Positions 16,077 to 25,142 of a stretch of 64,000 nt of DNA are shown here, piece after piece; position 1 is the stretch's first letter; the number at the start of each line of letters is the position of its first letter. The notes under the pieces are model-generated. The model worked only from the letters and a program-made list of their open reading frames with translations, did not search any database and was not told the origin of the DNA. Location: contig NZ_CP036287.1 of NCBI RefSeq assembly GCF_007748095.1, positions 4,712,001-4,776,000 of the forward strand, read 5' to 3'. The position numbers were made by a program, and so were the translations under genes. This DNA comes from Engelhardtia mirabilis (GTDB lineage Bacteria > Planctomycetota > UBA1135 > GCA-002686595).

Positions 16077-17348
16077 CTAGGGCACGAGAACTGGGGCGAG
16101 CACAACCCGGAAGCCGTAGTAGTTGTTGTGGACGAGGCCGGGATCGACGTAGTACCGGTCCGCGGAGCGGCAGTAGGTCGAGTTGAAGGCCCAGCTGCCG
16201 CCCCGGAGGACCCGGTAGAGGCCGCCAGAGACGTAAGGGTCCGTCTTGGCCGAGGCCGTGTAGCTGCTGAAGCCGTCCATGCACCACTCCCACACGTTGC
16301 CGTGCATGTCGTAAAGGCCCCAGGCGTTCGGCGCGTAGCTGCCCACCGGCACGGTGCCGAGGGGGTTCTGGCAACTCGCGGGCGGCGACGAGTGGTCGGA
16401 GTAAGAAAACCTCGCTTGGTTGCAAAAGAGCGCAGGCCCGTAGTGGAACTCCGTCGTCGTCCCCGCGCGGCAGCCGTACTCCCACTCCGCCTCCGTGGGC
16501 AAGCGATACTGGTAGCCCGCAGGCACCTTGCCAAGGGCAGTCTGTTGGGCATTCAAGGCGTCGCAGTACGCCACCGCGTTGAACCAGATCACAGTTTCCA
16601 CCGGCTTGTCAGCGCCCAGGTAGCCCGAAGGGTTGGTACCCATCAACCCTTGGTACTCCGCCTGGGTCACCTCGTACCGGCCCATCCAGTACGGCTGGCT
16701 GATCGTGACTTGGTGGACGGGCTGCTCGGTGCTCGATCCGTAGTAGGGTGCCCCGCCCGCCGCATTCGACCCCATCTGGAACGTGCCCGCCGGAATCGGC
16801 ACCAGCCCTGAGAAGCTCGGCTCGGACAACGTGACCGCCAGGCCGTTGGTCAGACCCAGCGACGGAAATCCGACCGACTGCAGCAGCGATCCCTGCAAGT
16901 AGATCGTCAGTCCCGAAAGGGCGGGATCGAGCGGTACTGCGAGGTCGAAGCTGGCCGGCGCGGCCGCGCCTCCGTCCCAAGCGACGGGACCCAAGGTCGT
17001 GAACGGGTCGGGAGCAGCGAGGCTGAGCAGCACTTCCCCGAGCGCCCCCGGGAAGGCGAGCCCGAAGCCCGGCAGGACCGTGCCCGCGGGGAACGCCGGA
17101 TCGGGCGCGGTAGCGAGGCTCAGGAACGCGATGGACGCGGGCGCGCTGGCCGAAGCGGTGTTCGACACCCCGACGCTGAAGCTCTCCCCCACCACGGGGA
17201 GCCCTGAGGTCACCACCAAACTGCCCGGCGGGTTGAGACCTGCGCCGTAGGGCATCACCTGGAATGCGGCCGCTTGGGTTGTGGCCAGGGCGCAAGACAC
17301 GAACCCAAAGGCCGCGGCGCGGCCGAGGGCGGGGAATGGTCGAGTCAT
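16077..17348 (-). CDS. Secreted FGE-sulfatase (SUMF1-like) domain protein with N-terminal planctomycete beta domain
   Basis: 423 residues from ATG 17348, which opens a signal peptide (RAAAFGFVSCALATTQAAA). Longer in-frame starts to 17549 add a non-secretory leader and are rejected. Residues ~30-170 are a beta domain shared with three other secreted proteins here (VLPGFG, then VPLDPALSGLTIYLQG). Residues ~175-423 are an FGE-sulfatase fold: IPAGTFQMGSNAAGG, YEVTQAEYQGLMG, YRLPTEAEWEYGCRAG, GLYDMHGNVWEW, VLRGGSWAFN, GFRVV. Of the two catalytic cysteines of true formylglycine-generating enzymes only one position is retained (STYCRSADRY). Sulfatase activation is therefore unlikely, and a binding or other role is more plausible. 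Confidence 0.85.
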   Translation of the reverse strand: MTRPFPALGRAAAFGFVSCALATTQAAAFQVMPYGAGLNPPGSLVVTSGLPVVGESFSVGVSNTASASAPASIAFLSLATAPDPAFPAGTVLPGFGLAFPGALGEVLLSLAAPDPFTTLGPVAWDGGAAAPASFDLAVPLDPALSGLTIYLQGSLLQSVGFPSLGLTNGLAVTLSEPSFSGLVPIPAGTFQMGSNAAGGAPYYGSSTEQPVHQVTISQPYWMGRYEVTQAEYQGLMGTNPSGYLGADKPVETVIWFNAVAYCDALNAQQTALGKVPAGYQYRLPTEAEWEYGCRAGTTTEFHYGPALFCNQARFSYSDHSSPPASCQNPLGTVPVGSYAPNAWGLYDMHGNVWEWCMDGFSSYTASAKTDPYVSGGLYRVLRGGSWAFNSTYCRSADRYYVDPGLVHNNYYGFRVVLAPVLVP

Positions 17349-17562
17349 CGGGAAATCGCTCCGCGGAAGGGAAGCCGAGGGCCGTTCAGCCGGGGGCGAC
17401 AGTAGCACCCCCAATCCCATGCAACCATGAACTGCAGGTTTACAGGCTGCCTGGTCTGGCTCGCCCTTGCGGGGGTAACCGTCCCTTGAAGCCCGCATGC
17501 TGCATCGGCGGCCCAGCGTCGAGAGTAGGCGTACGCTGCAGTGTGTCACGCGAGAGCTAGGC

Positions 17563-18090
17563 TCAGAGCCCGGCGAAGTAGGCCATCGCGGCCCGGCGCG
17601 CCACTTCGACCTCCGCTGCGAAGTGCACCTTCGGGCCGAGCGGGGTCAGCTTCGATACGTCGGGCTCCCGGCCGATGCGCAGCAGCACGTCGCGCAGGAG
17701 GCTCTGCACGTTCAGCCCGATCGCCCTGGTGGTCATCACCAGGCTCAGCATCACCTCGGCGGTCTCTCCGCCGCCCTCGGCCGGGAAGAACATCCAGTTC
17801 TTCCTCCCCACGGCGACGGGTCGCATTCCGCGCTCTGCGCGGTTGTTGTCGATCTCCAGGCACCCGTCGCTGGCGTAGACTCGCAGGGCGGCCCCGAGCT
17901 TCAAGCTGCACCTCAGCACAGTTGCCATCGGGCCAGCCGGGAGGACCTCGCCCTCCTTCAGCGCCATCCACGCGAACAGCTCGTCGAGCAGGGGCACGGT
18001 GTGCTTCCGGCGCACCTCGAGCCGAAGTTCGTCGCTCTGCTCGGCTCCCCTGAGGGTCAAGGGTCGTCTTGGTGAAGCTGGCCTTGGCAC
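17563..18090 (-). pseudogene. IS66 tnpC remnant (C-terminal fragment)
   Basis: About the last 160 codons of an IS66 transposase from a different IS66 lineage than the intact copy at 13329-15776. Recognisable parts are VPLLDELFAWM, YASDGCLEIDNNRAERGMRPVAVGRKNWMFF, GGGETAEVMLSLVMTTRAIGLNV and SKLTPLGPKVHF. The N-terminal two thirds, including the first two catalytic aspartates, are missing. The first ~17 residues of the open frame are unrelated. No tnpA or tnpB partner is nearby. This is dead IS66 DNA, showing that the region has been hit repeatedly. Confidence 0.85.
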
Positions 18091-18222
18091 CCTTCGCGTG
18101 CTGAAGGGGAGCGTTCCGCCGCAGATGCTACGGCACGCACACCTCTACGATCTCGGCCCTGCGCTGGGCCAACAAGCGTGGGGGGACATCAGGCGGTGCC
18201 CGGCTCGAGCCGTGCCCGCTGC

Positions 18223-19977
18223 TCAGCGCCCGTTGCCCAGGACCACGACCTCGCGCCAGCGGTTCTTGTCCTCGATCCAGCACCTGCGTTCCCAGAGCAC
18301 CTCGGCGCCCTCGGGCAGGGTCGTCGTCTCGAGAGCTTCGTCCAGCGTTCTGCGCGGGATGACGACGACCGCGGGGTCGGGGCCGTCGAAGAAAGCGGTG
18401 ATCTGCGTGGCTTGGACCTTCGACGTGTTGGGCGAGTCGAGGTAGTAGAGCAGCGCGAACTGGCTGTAGTCGGACAGGCCGATCTGCAAGCTGTCCAGCC
18501 GGTCGGCGTAGCGCTCGCGCAGCAGCTCGGCGATCGCTTGGGGCGACTTGCCGGCGTCGAGTCGGCCTAGAGCGAAGGGCGTGAGCAGGGCCAGTGTCGC
18601 GAGGACCAGAGTCCCTGCGCCCGCCAGGGCCGGCACGTCGCGGCCGGCGCGGGCCGCGCGGTGGACGAGGAAGGCGCCGAGGGCCGCGACCGCGCCCGGG
18701 GCGAGGAAGGCCCAGGTGGCGATGGGCGCTCCAAGGAGGGACGGGCCGGCGATGATCACGGCCGCGGAGAAGAGGCCTCCGCCGAGCAGGTAGTTCGACC
18801 GCCAGCCGGTCCACAGGCGTTCGCCTCGCTCGAGGGCTCCGTCGATCCAAACGCCGATCAGGATCGCGAGGGCCGGGAAGAAGGGCAGCACGTAGTGCGC
18901 CAGCTTGGTCGAGACCAGGCTGAAGGCCACCAGCATCGAGACCACCCAGCCCAAGAGGAACTGCCGACGACGTCGCGCACGCTCGTCCTGGCCCCGCGCG
19001 CGCAGGGCCGGCACGAGGAACGGCGCCCAGACGCCGAGGCCGAGCCAGACGATCGGCAGGTAGACCGGCAAGAGCGCCAGGTAGGCCAGGGTGTTCCCGC
19101 CGCCGTGGCCCTGGAGCGGCGAGAAGATCGGTTGGATCGTGCGCACCCACACCAGCTCGTGCAGGTACGCGCCGTCGGTCTGGATCGTCGCCGGCACGGC
19201 CCACAGGGCGACCACCGCCAGGGCCAGGGCCGCGCTGGCCAGGGGCCGCATGCGTCGCAAGAGTCCGAAGTCGCGGGAGGCGACCACGTAGCCCACGAGC
19301 GCGAAGATCGGCAGGGCGGCGCCGAGCGGTCCCTTGGCGATCACGCCGAGCCCGGTTCCCAGGGCGAAGAGCCACCAGCCGCGCCGCTCGCGCCCGTCGA
19401 TCGACTCCCACAGGCCGGTCATGGCGAGCACGACGCAGGCCAAGAGGGACGCGTCGAGCAGGGCGATCCGCATGGCGAGGGCGGGCAGCAGGCTCGTCGC
19501 CAGGGCGAAGCCCGCGAGCCACGCCGCGCGCGCGCTCACCATCCGCCGCGCCAGGGCCACGGTGAGTCCGATCGCGAGCAGGCCGAACAGGGCCGCGGGC
19601 AGCCTGGCGGCGAACTCGGTGCGACCCAGGCTGCCGATCGACGCCATCATCGCCCAGAAGGTGAGCGGCGGCTTCTCGAGCCAGGCCTCGCCCGCGACGA
19701 CGGGCACGAACAGGTCGTGGCGCTCGAGCATGGAGCGCGCCGACTCCGCGTAGTAGCCCTCGTCGCGGTCGAGCAGCGACCAGCCGTAGAGGCAGGGCAG
19801 GGTCGCGCCGGCGAGGAGCAACAGGAAGGTCAGAGTCCGCGCGACAGGGCGCCCCGAAACCTGCGACGCATCGGAATCGACCGCCAGACGCCGCTGGGCG
19901 AGTCGTCCGAGCGCCACGGCGAAGGCGAGAGCCACGAGGCTCGCGAGTGCCACGCTCCAGATCATCGCGGGGAGCAT
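18223..19977 (-). CDS. ArnT-like/PMT-family (GT83) membrane glycosyltransferase
   Basis: A 584-residue polytopic inner-membrane enzyme of the PMT/ArnT superfamily, which transfers a sugar from a polyprenyl-phosphate donor to lipid A, a glycan or protein on the periplasmic face. The first periplasmic loop has the catalytic acidic motif DRDEGYYAESARSML, followed by AWLEKPPLTFWAM. Next is REFAARLPAALFG-type sequence (here RTEFAARLPAALFG), then about 11 further TM segments and a short soluble C-terminus (LQIGLSDYSQFALLYYLDSP). ATG 19977 is used; ATG 19965 is equally possible. The gene stands alone. The substrate cannot be inferred from sequence alone. Confidence 0.85.
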   Translation of the reverse strand: MLPAMIWSVALASLVALAFAVALGRLAQRRLAVDSDASQVSGRPVARTLTFLLLLAGATLPCLYGWSLLDRDEGYYAESARSMLERHDLFVPVVAGEAWLEKPPLTFWAMMASIGSLGRTEFAARLPAALFGLLAIGLTVALARRMVSARAAWLAGFALATSLLPALAMRIALLDASLLACVVLAMTGLWESIDGRERRGWWLFALGTGLGVIAKGPLGAALPIFALVGYVVASRDFGLLRRMRPLASAALALAVVALWAVPATIQTDGAYLHELVWVRTIQPIFSPLQGHGGGNTLAYLALLPVYLPIVWLGLGVWAPFLVPALRARGQDERARRRRQFLLGWVVSMLVAFSLVSTKLAHYVLPFFPALAILIGVWIDGALERGERLWTGWRSNYLLGGGLFSAAVIIAGPSLLGAPIATWAFLAPGAVAALGAFLVHRAARAGRDVPALAGAGTLVLATLALLTPFALGRLDAGKSPQAIAELLRERYADRLDSLQIGLSDYSQFALLYYLDSPNTSKVQATQITAFFDGPDPAVVVIPRRTLDEALETTTLPEGAEVLWERRCWIEDKNRWREVVVLGNGR

Positions 19978-20158
19978 AGCCAGGGAGGACTCGTGCCGGA
20001 GGCACCGCGTGGAATCGGCGGAGCCGATCGAATCCCGTGTGCCACTGCCCCCCCGCCCCTGGGAACACCGAGCGCGGACGTCCGTCGTCCGGCCCCAGCG
20101 GGTTCACATTCCCGAACGCGCCCGCTGCGCCGGCGCGAGTCGCCGCGGGCGCAGTTGC

Positions 20159-20164
20159 TAGACT
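20159..20164 (+). promoter_or_regulatory. -10 hexamer (TAGACT) upstream of the endonuclease/phosphatase gene
   Basis: TAGACT in the context gttgctagactcc is the same hexamer as in front of hutI and manC. It lies 98 nt before the chosen TTG start. No ATG or GTG start lies in frame between, so either the leader is about 90 nt or a rarer start codon is used. Confidence 0.4.
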
Positions 20165-20262
20165 CCCGGCCGCCCAACCCCGACCACGACACCGACGCGC
20201 GCCTGGAACCGCACCCGCCGGGCCACGCTGAGGTCGCGATTCAAACCGCCACGAGCCATACC

Positions 20263-21276
20263 TTGACTCAGCCGATAGACGCGGGCCCCCAGGCGGATCC
20301 GTCGCAAGCCTCTCCCCTCCCGCGGCTGATCAAGCGGCTGCTGCGAGGGGTCGCCCTCGCCCTCGCGGCGCTCGTCGCCTTCGCCGGCGCGTGGTACTTC
20401 AACCTGCCGCAGCACCTCTTGCGGATCGTCGGCTCGAGCGAGGTGCAGGCGCGGCCCCAGAGCGCCGCGACCCTCGCGCCGTCGCCTGCCTCCCTGGCTC
20501 TGCGCGTGGTCAGCGCGAATGTGGAGTGCTTCTACTGCGAGGCGAACTGGGACGAGCGCTCCGCCTCCACCGCCGGCTACCTGGGCGGGCTCGCAGCCGA
20601 CCTGATCGGTCTGCAGGAGCTCGTCACCGACCGGGACCTCGAAGCGGTGGTCCCCACCACCGGCGACTACGAGCTCGTCGTGCCCCGCATCTTCGGCCAG
20701 GCCTACGGGGACGCCGCGATCCTGTTCCGCGCCTCGCGCTTCGAGCTGCTCGAGTCCGGGGTCGTCTGGCTCGGCCGCAACCAGGGCCTGCCCCTCTCGG
20801 CGGGCTGGACCGTAGGCCTGCCGCGCTACGTGAACTGGGTCCTGTTGCGCGAGCGCGACAGCGGCGCCGAGCTGATCTTCGTCAACACCCACTTCGACCC
20901 GAATCGCCCCAACAAGGACGCCTCCGCGCCGATCTTCCACGAGGTCGTGACCGCCCTCTCGGCCCGCGCGCCGGTGATCGCCACCGGCGACTTCAACACC
21001 TGCACCGACGCGGAGCGCTTCGCGATCGTCTGCGCGCCGCCGATCCGCGACACCCACGCCATCGCCTCGGCCCAGGGCGGCGAGGTCGACGCCGGCGGTT
21101 GGAGCGATGCCCTCGACATCGACCTGATCGACCACGTGCTGGTCGCCGCCGACGCGGTCCAGGTCGTCGCGTGGCGGGTGGACGACTCGGACCCCGATCG
21201 TTCCGACCACCCCTACGTGATGGTCGACCTTGTGCTGGGCACCGAGCGCGCGTCCGGACCGAGCTCGCAGGACTGA
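20263..21276 (+). CDS. Membrane-anchored endonuclease/exonuclease/phosphatase family protein
   Basis: About 337 residues with one N-terminal anchor (LLRGVALALAALVAFAGAWYF) and a catalytic EEP domain outside it. Family motifs appear in order: VVSANVECF, the metal Glu in LIGLQELVTDRD, AILFRASRF, FVNTHFDP, VIATGDFNT (GDFN motif), LIDHVLV and the final SDHPYVMVDL. EEP proteins are Mg2+-dependent phosphodiesterases acting on nucleic acids, lipids or inositol phosphates; the substrate here is unknown. There is no in-frame ATG or GTG near the N-terminus. TTG 20263 is the best canonical start, so the exact N-terminus is uncertain. The gene precedes xylA by 71 nt. Confidence 0.8.
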   Translation: MTQPIDAGPQADPSQASPLPRLIKRLLRGVALALAALVAFAGAWYFNLPQHLLRIVGSSEVQARPQSAATLAPSPASLALRVVSANVECFYCEANWDERSASTAGYLGGLAADLIGLQELVTDRDLEAVVPTTGDYELVVPRIFGQAYGDAAILFRASRFELLESGVVWLGRNQGLPLSAGWTVGLPRYVNWVLLRERDSGAELIFVNTHFDPNRPNKDASAPIFHEVVTALSARAPVIATGDFNTCTDAERFAIVCAPPIRDTHAIASAQGGEVDAGGWSDALDIDLIDHVLVAADAVQVVAWRVDDSDPDRSDHPYVMVDLVLGTERASGPSSQD

Positions 21277-21335
21277 GCCGAGTCCACGATCGGAGCTCAG
21301 CCGCTCGGGCGTGCCCCACCGCCACCCGTCGGCCC

Positions 21336-21341
21336 TACCAT
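21336..21341 (+). promoter_or_regulatory. Candidate -10 hexamer (TACCAT) 6 nt before xylA
   Basis: TACCAT ends 6 nt before the xylA ATG, spacing that would give a leaderless xylAB transcript. The hexamer fits TAnnnT, and no Shine-Dalgarno is visible in front of this start. No convincing -35. Confidence 0.35.
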
Positions 21342-21347
21342 CTCCCC

Positions 21348-22520
<1,173 letters not shown>

Positions 22521-22521
22521 C

Positions 22522-24033
22522 GTGGGGGGCCAGGGCCTCACGATCGGAATCGACGTCGGCACCCAAGGCACCAAGGGCTTGGTCCTGAACCTCGCCAGCG
22601 GCGAGGTCCTGGTGCGCGCGAGTGCGTCCTACGGCTTGATCGAGGGCTTGGCGCCCGGCGCGGCCGAGCAACATCCCGACACCTGGCTGAAGGCGACCCA
22701 GGTCGTCGTGGCCAGGCTGCTCGAGAGCGTGGATCCGGGGCGCATCGTGGGCATCGGCGTGTCTGGACAGCAGCACGGCTTCGTGCCGCTCGACGCGCGG
22801 GGCGAGGTGATCCGGCCGGCGAAGCTGTGGTGCGACACCGCGACCACGGTCGAGGCGCGCGAGCTGTCCGAGCGCTTCGGGCACCACCTCCCGGTGGGCT
22901 ACACGGCCTCGAAGATCCTGTGGCTCGCTCGCCACGAGCCCGAGCACTTCGCGCGCCTGGCCCACGTGCTGCTCCCCCACGACTGGATCAACTTCCAGCT
23001 CACCGGACGCATGACCATGGAGGCCGGCGACGCTTCGGGGACCGGGCTGTTCGATCCGCGCGAGCGCCGCTTCGCGTCGCAGGCCCTGGAGGCGTTGGGC
23101 GAGCTGTGCGAGTCGCGATCCTCCATCGCCGATCTGCTCCCGCCCTTGATCGGCCCCTCCGACCTGGCCGGCGAGGTCGATCGGCGCGGCGCGCGGACCT
23201 TCGGCTTGGAGCCCGGCGTGCCCGTGTCCGCGGGCGGCGGCGACAACATGATGAGCGCCATCGGCAGTGGCGCCACGCGGCCCGGCATCGTCGTCGCGAG
23301 CCTGGGGACCTCCGGCACCGTGTTCACCCACGCGACCGAGCCGATCGTCGACCCCGAGGGCCTGATCGCGCCCTTCTGCGACTCGACCGGCGGCTGGCTG
23401 CCGCTCTTGTGCGTGATGAACGCGACCGGCGTCACCGAAGAGGTGCGCACCGCGTTCGGCTACGACGGCGCCGAGGGCCTGGCTCGGATCACTCGAGAAG
23501 CCGAGCGCGTCCCGATCGGCTGCGACGGGGTCACCTTCCTGCCCTACCTCGCGGGCGAGCGCGTGCCCGACCTGCCCCACGCCAGGGGAAGTCTGCTCGG
23601 CCTGCGCCCGGGCTCCCTGCGCCCCGGCGTGTTGTTCCGTGCCGCCCTCGAAGGCACGAGCCTCAACCTGGCCTGGGGCGTCGAGCGCATGCGCGCCCTC
23701 GGCGTGCCCGTCGACACCGTGCGGCTCGTCGGCGGCGGCGCGAACTCGCCCCTGTGGCGCCAGATCCTCGCCGACGTGCTCGACGCGCCGGTCACGGCCC
23801 TGGCCGAGCCCGAATCCGCCGCCCTCGGCGCTGCGATCCAGGCGGGGTGTTCGAACGACCGATCGGGCACTGCGCCGAATGGCGTCGACGCCCTGGCCAG
23901 CGCCCTGGTGCGCGTCGCCGACGCAACGACCGAGCCCGCGCCGGCCTCGGTCGCGCGCTACCGCGAGCTGGGCGTGGCCTTCAGGGCTCGGGTGCTCGAG
24001 GTCAACGCGCCACCCGGGTCCCCGTCAGCGTGA
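22522..24033 (+). CDS. xylB: Xylulokinase (FGGY family)
   Basis: Phosphorylates D-xylulose to xylulose 5-phosphate for the pentose phosphate pathway (EC 2.7.1.17). 503 residues. The N-terminal FGGY domain begins GIDVGTQGTKGLVL and includes the substrate loop GIGVSGQQHGFVPLD and LWCDTAT. The C-terminal domain includes GGGDNMMSAIGSG, ASLGTSGTVF, the FGGY-type LPYLAGERVP and RLVGGGANSPLWRQILADVL. It starts at GTG 22522, one base after the xylA TGA, implying translational coupling. The 3' end overlaps the convergent K+ channel gene by 9 nt. Confidence 0.95.
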   Translation: MGGQGLTIGIDVGTQGTKGLVLNLASGEVLVRASASYGLIEGLAPGAAEQHPDTWLKATQVVVARLLESVDPGRIVGIGVSGQQHGFVPLDARGEVIRPAKLWCDTATTVEARELSERFGHHLPVGYTASKILWLARHEPEHFARLAHVLLPHDWINFQLTGRMTMEAGDASGTGLFDPRERRFASQALEALGELCESRSSIADLLPPLIGPSDLAGEVDRRGARTFGLEPGVPVSAGGGDNMMSAIGSGATRPGIVVASLGTSGTVFTHATEPIVDPEGLIAPFCDSTGGWLPLLCVMNATGVTEEVRTAFGYDGAEGLARITREAERVPIGCDGVTFLPYLAGERVPDLPHARGSLLGLRPGSLRPGVLFRAALEGTSLNLAWGVERMRALGVPVDTVRLVGGGANSPLWRQILADVLDAPVTALAEPESAALGAAIQAGCSNDRSGTAPNGVDALASALVRVADATTEPAPASVARYRELGVAFRARVLEVNAPPGSPSA

Positions 24034-24756
24034 TCTGGCCTCCACCTCCTCGTCGCGCGCCTGTCCCAGGGCGCTGGACACGAGGCCCGTGGGCACCGCG
24101 ACCACGCCCAGGCCGAGCATCAGCACGATCACGGCGAAGAGCCGCCCGCCGGCGGTGACGGGGTAGACGTCGCCGTAGCCGACCGTGGTCAGGGTCGCGA
24201 CGGCCCACCACAGGCCGTCGAAGACCGAGGCGAACACCTCGGGCTGGACCGGGTTCTCGAAGTAGTAGATCCCAACCGCGGCGAAGTAGATCAGGATCGC
24301 CGCGGCGAACAGGAACAGGACCAGCTCCTCGCGCGCGATGGCGAAGGCCCGGTGCATGCGCTTGAGCGCCCGGCTGTAGCGCAGCAGCTTGAAGGCCCGC
24401 AGGAGGCGGAACAGGCGCAGGGCCCGCAGCGAGCGCATGTCCACGCCCAGCGACAGGTAGAAGGGCAGGATCGCGAGCAGGTCGATCACGCCGTAGAAGC
24501 TCGTCGCGAAGCGCAGCCGGGGCTTCGCGACTGCCAGGCGCAGGGCGTACTCGAAGGTGAAGACGGCCACCGAGCCCGCTTCGATCCAGTCCAGGATCCG
24601 CTGGGCGCGAGGCGTGAGGTCGGGCAGGGTCTCGATCGAGAAGGTCACCAGCGAGATCAGGATCAGCGCCTGGATCACGAGGTCGAAGATCCGACCGGCG
24701 CCGGTCTCGTTGTGCTCGACGAGGTGCGCGAGGCGCGAGGTGCGGTTCGGGGTCAC
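24025..24756 (-). CDS. Voltage-gated potassium channel subunit
   Basis: A 243-residue, six-TM Kv-type channel that would form a K+-selective tetramer in the inner membrane. S1-S3 lie at about residues 22-110. The voltage-sensor S4 carries regularly spaced arginines (RSLRALRLFRLLRAFKLLRYSRALKRM). The pore loop has the canonical selectivity filter TVGYGD at about residue 192, followed by S6 (LFAVIVLMLGLGVVAVPTGLVSSAL). It starts at GTG 24756 with AGGAG 6 nt upstream. There is no cytosolic RCK/TrkA domain. It converges on xylB with a 9-nt overlap. Confidence 0.93.
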   Translation of the reverse strand: MTPNRTSRLAHLVEHNETGAGRIFDLVIQALILISLVTFSIETLPDLTPRAQRILDWIEAGSVAVFTFEYALRLAVAKPRLRFATSFYGVIDLLAILPFYLSLGVDMRSLRALRLFRLLRAFKLLRYSRALKRMHRAFAIAREELVLFLFAAAILIYFAAVGIYYFENPVQPEVFASVFDGLWWAVATLTTVGYGDVYPVTAGGRLFAVIVLMLGLGVVAVPTGLVSSALGQARDEEVEARSR

Positions 24757-25142
24757 GTCTGCTCCTGAGTCACGCTGGGATGCTTCGTGGTCCGGCGCAG
24801 CGAGCCGGGAGCCGCGCGGGCGAAGGGCGCGATGATCCTGGCGTTCGCGCCGGCTGCGGTCGACGGTGAAGATCGGGCGGGCGAGTCGCGCCCCTTCGAC
24901 GGTGATCCGCGGACCGGCCGCCAGCCCCGTGTCGACCTCCGAGCCGAGGGGTCAGGTCGGAGGCGCGCCCGATGAAGCCTCCACCTCCCGGTGCCCGACT
25001 CCGCGGCCGCCGGCTCCGCACAGCCCGATCCGAAACTTCGCGTTTCACCCGTGCGCCCGTCCCCGACGGGTCTCTCCGGAAGGCATCGGCCCCACCGCGG
25101 GCCTACAGTCCATTCCAGAGCACGAGCGAATCGAGAAGCGTG
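24757..25142. other. Intergenic region with protease promoter candidate
   Basis: This is the divergent gap between the K+ channel gene and the protease gene. It has no convincing gene; the open frames through it are extensions of the neighbouring ones. A TACAGT hexamer at 25104-25109, 33 nt before the protease ATG, is a candidate -10. Confidence 0.5.
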
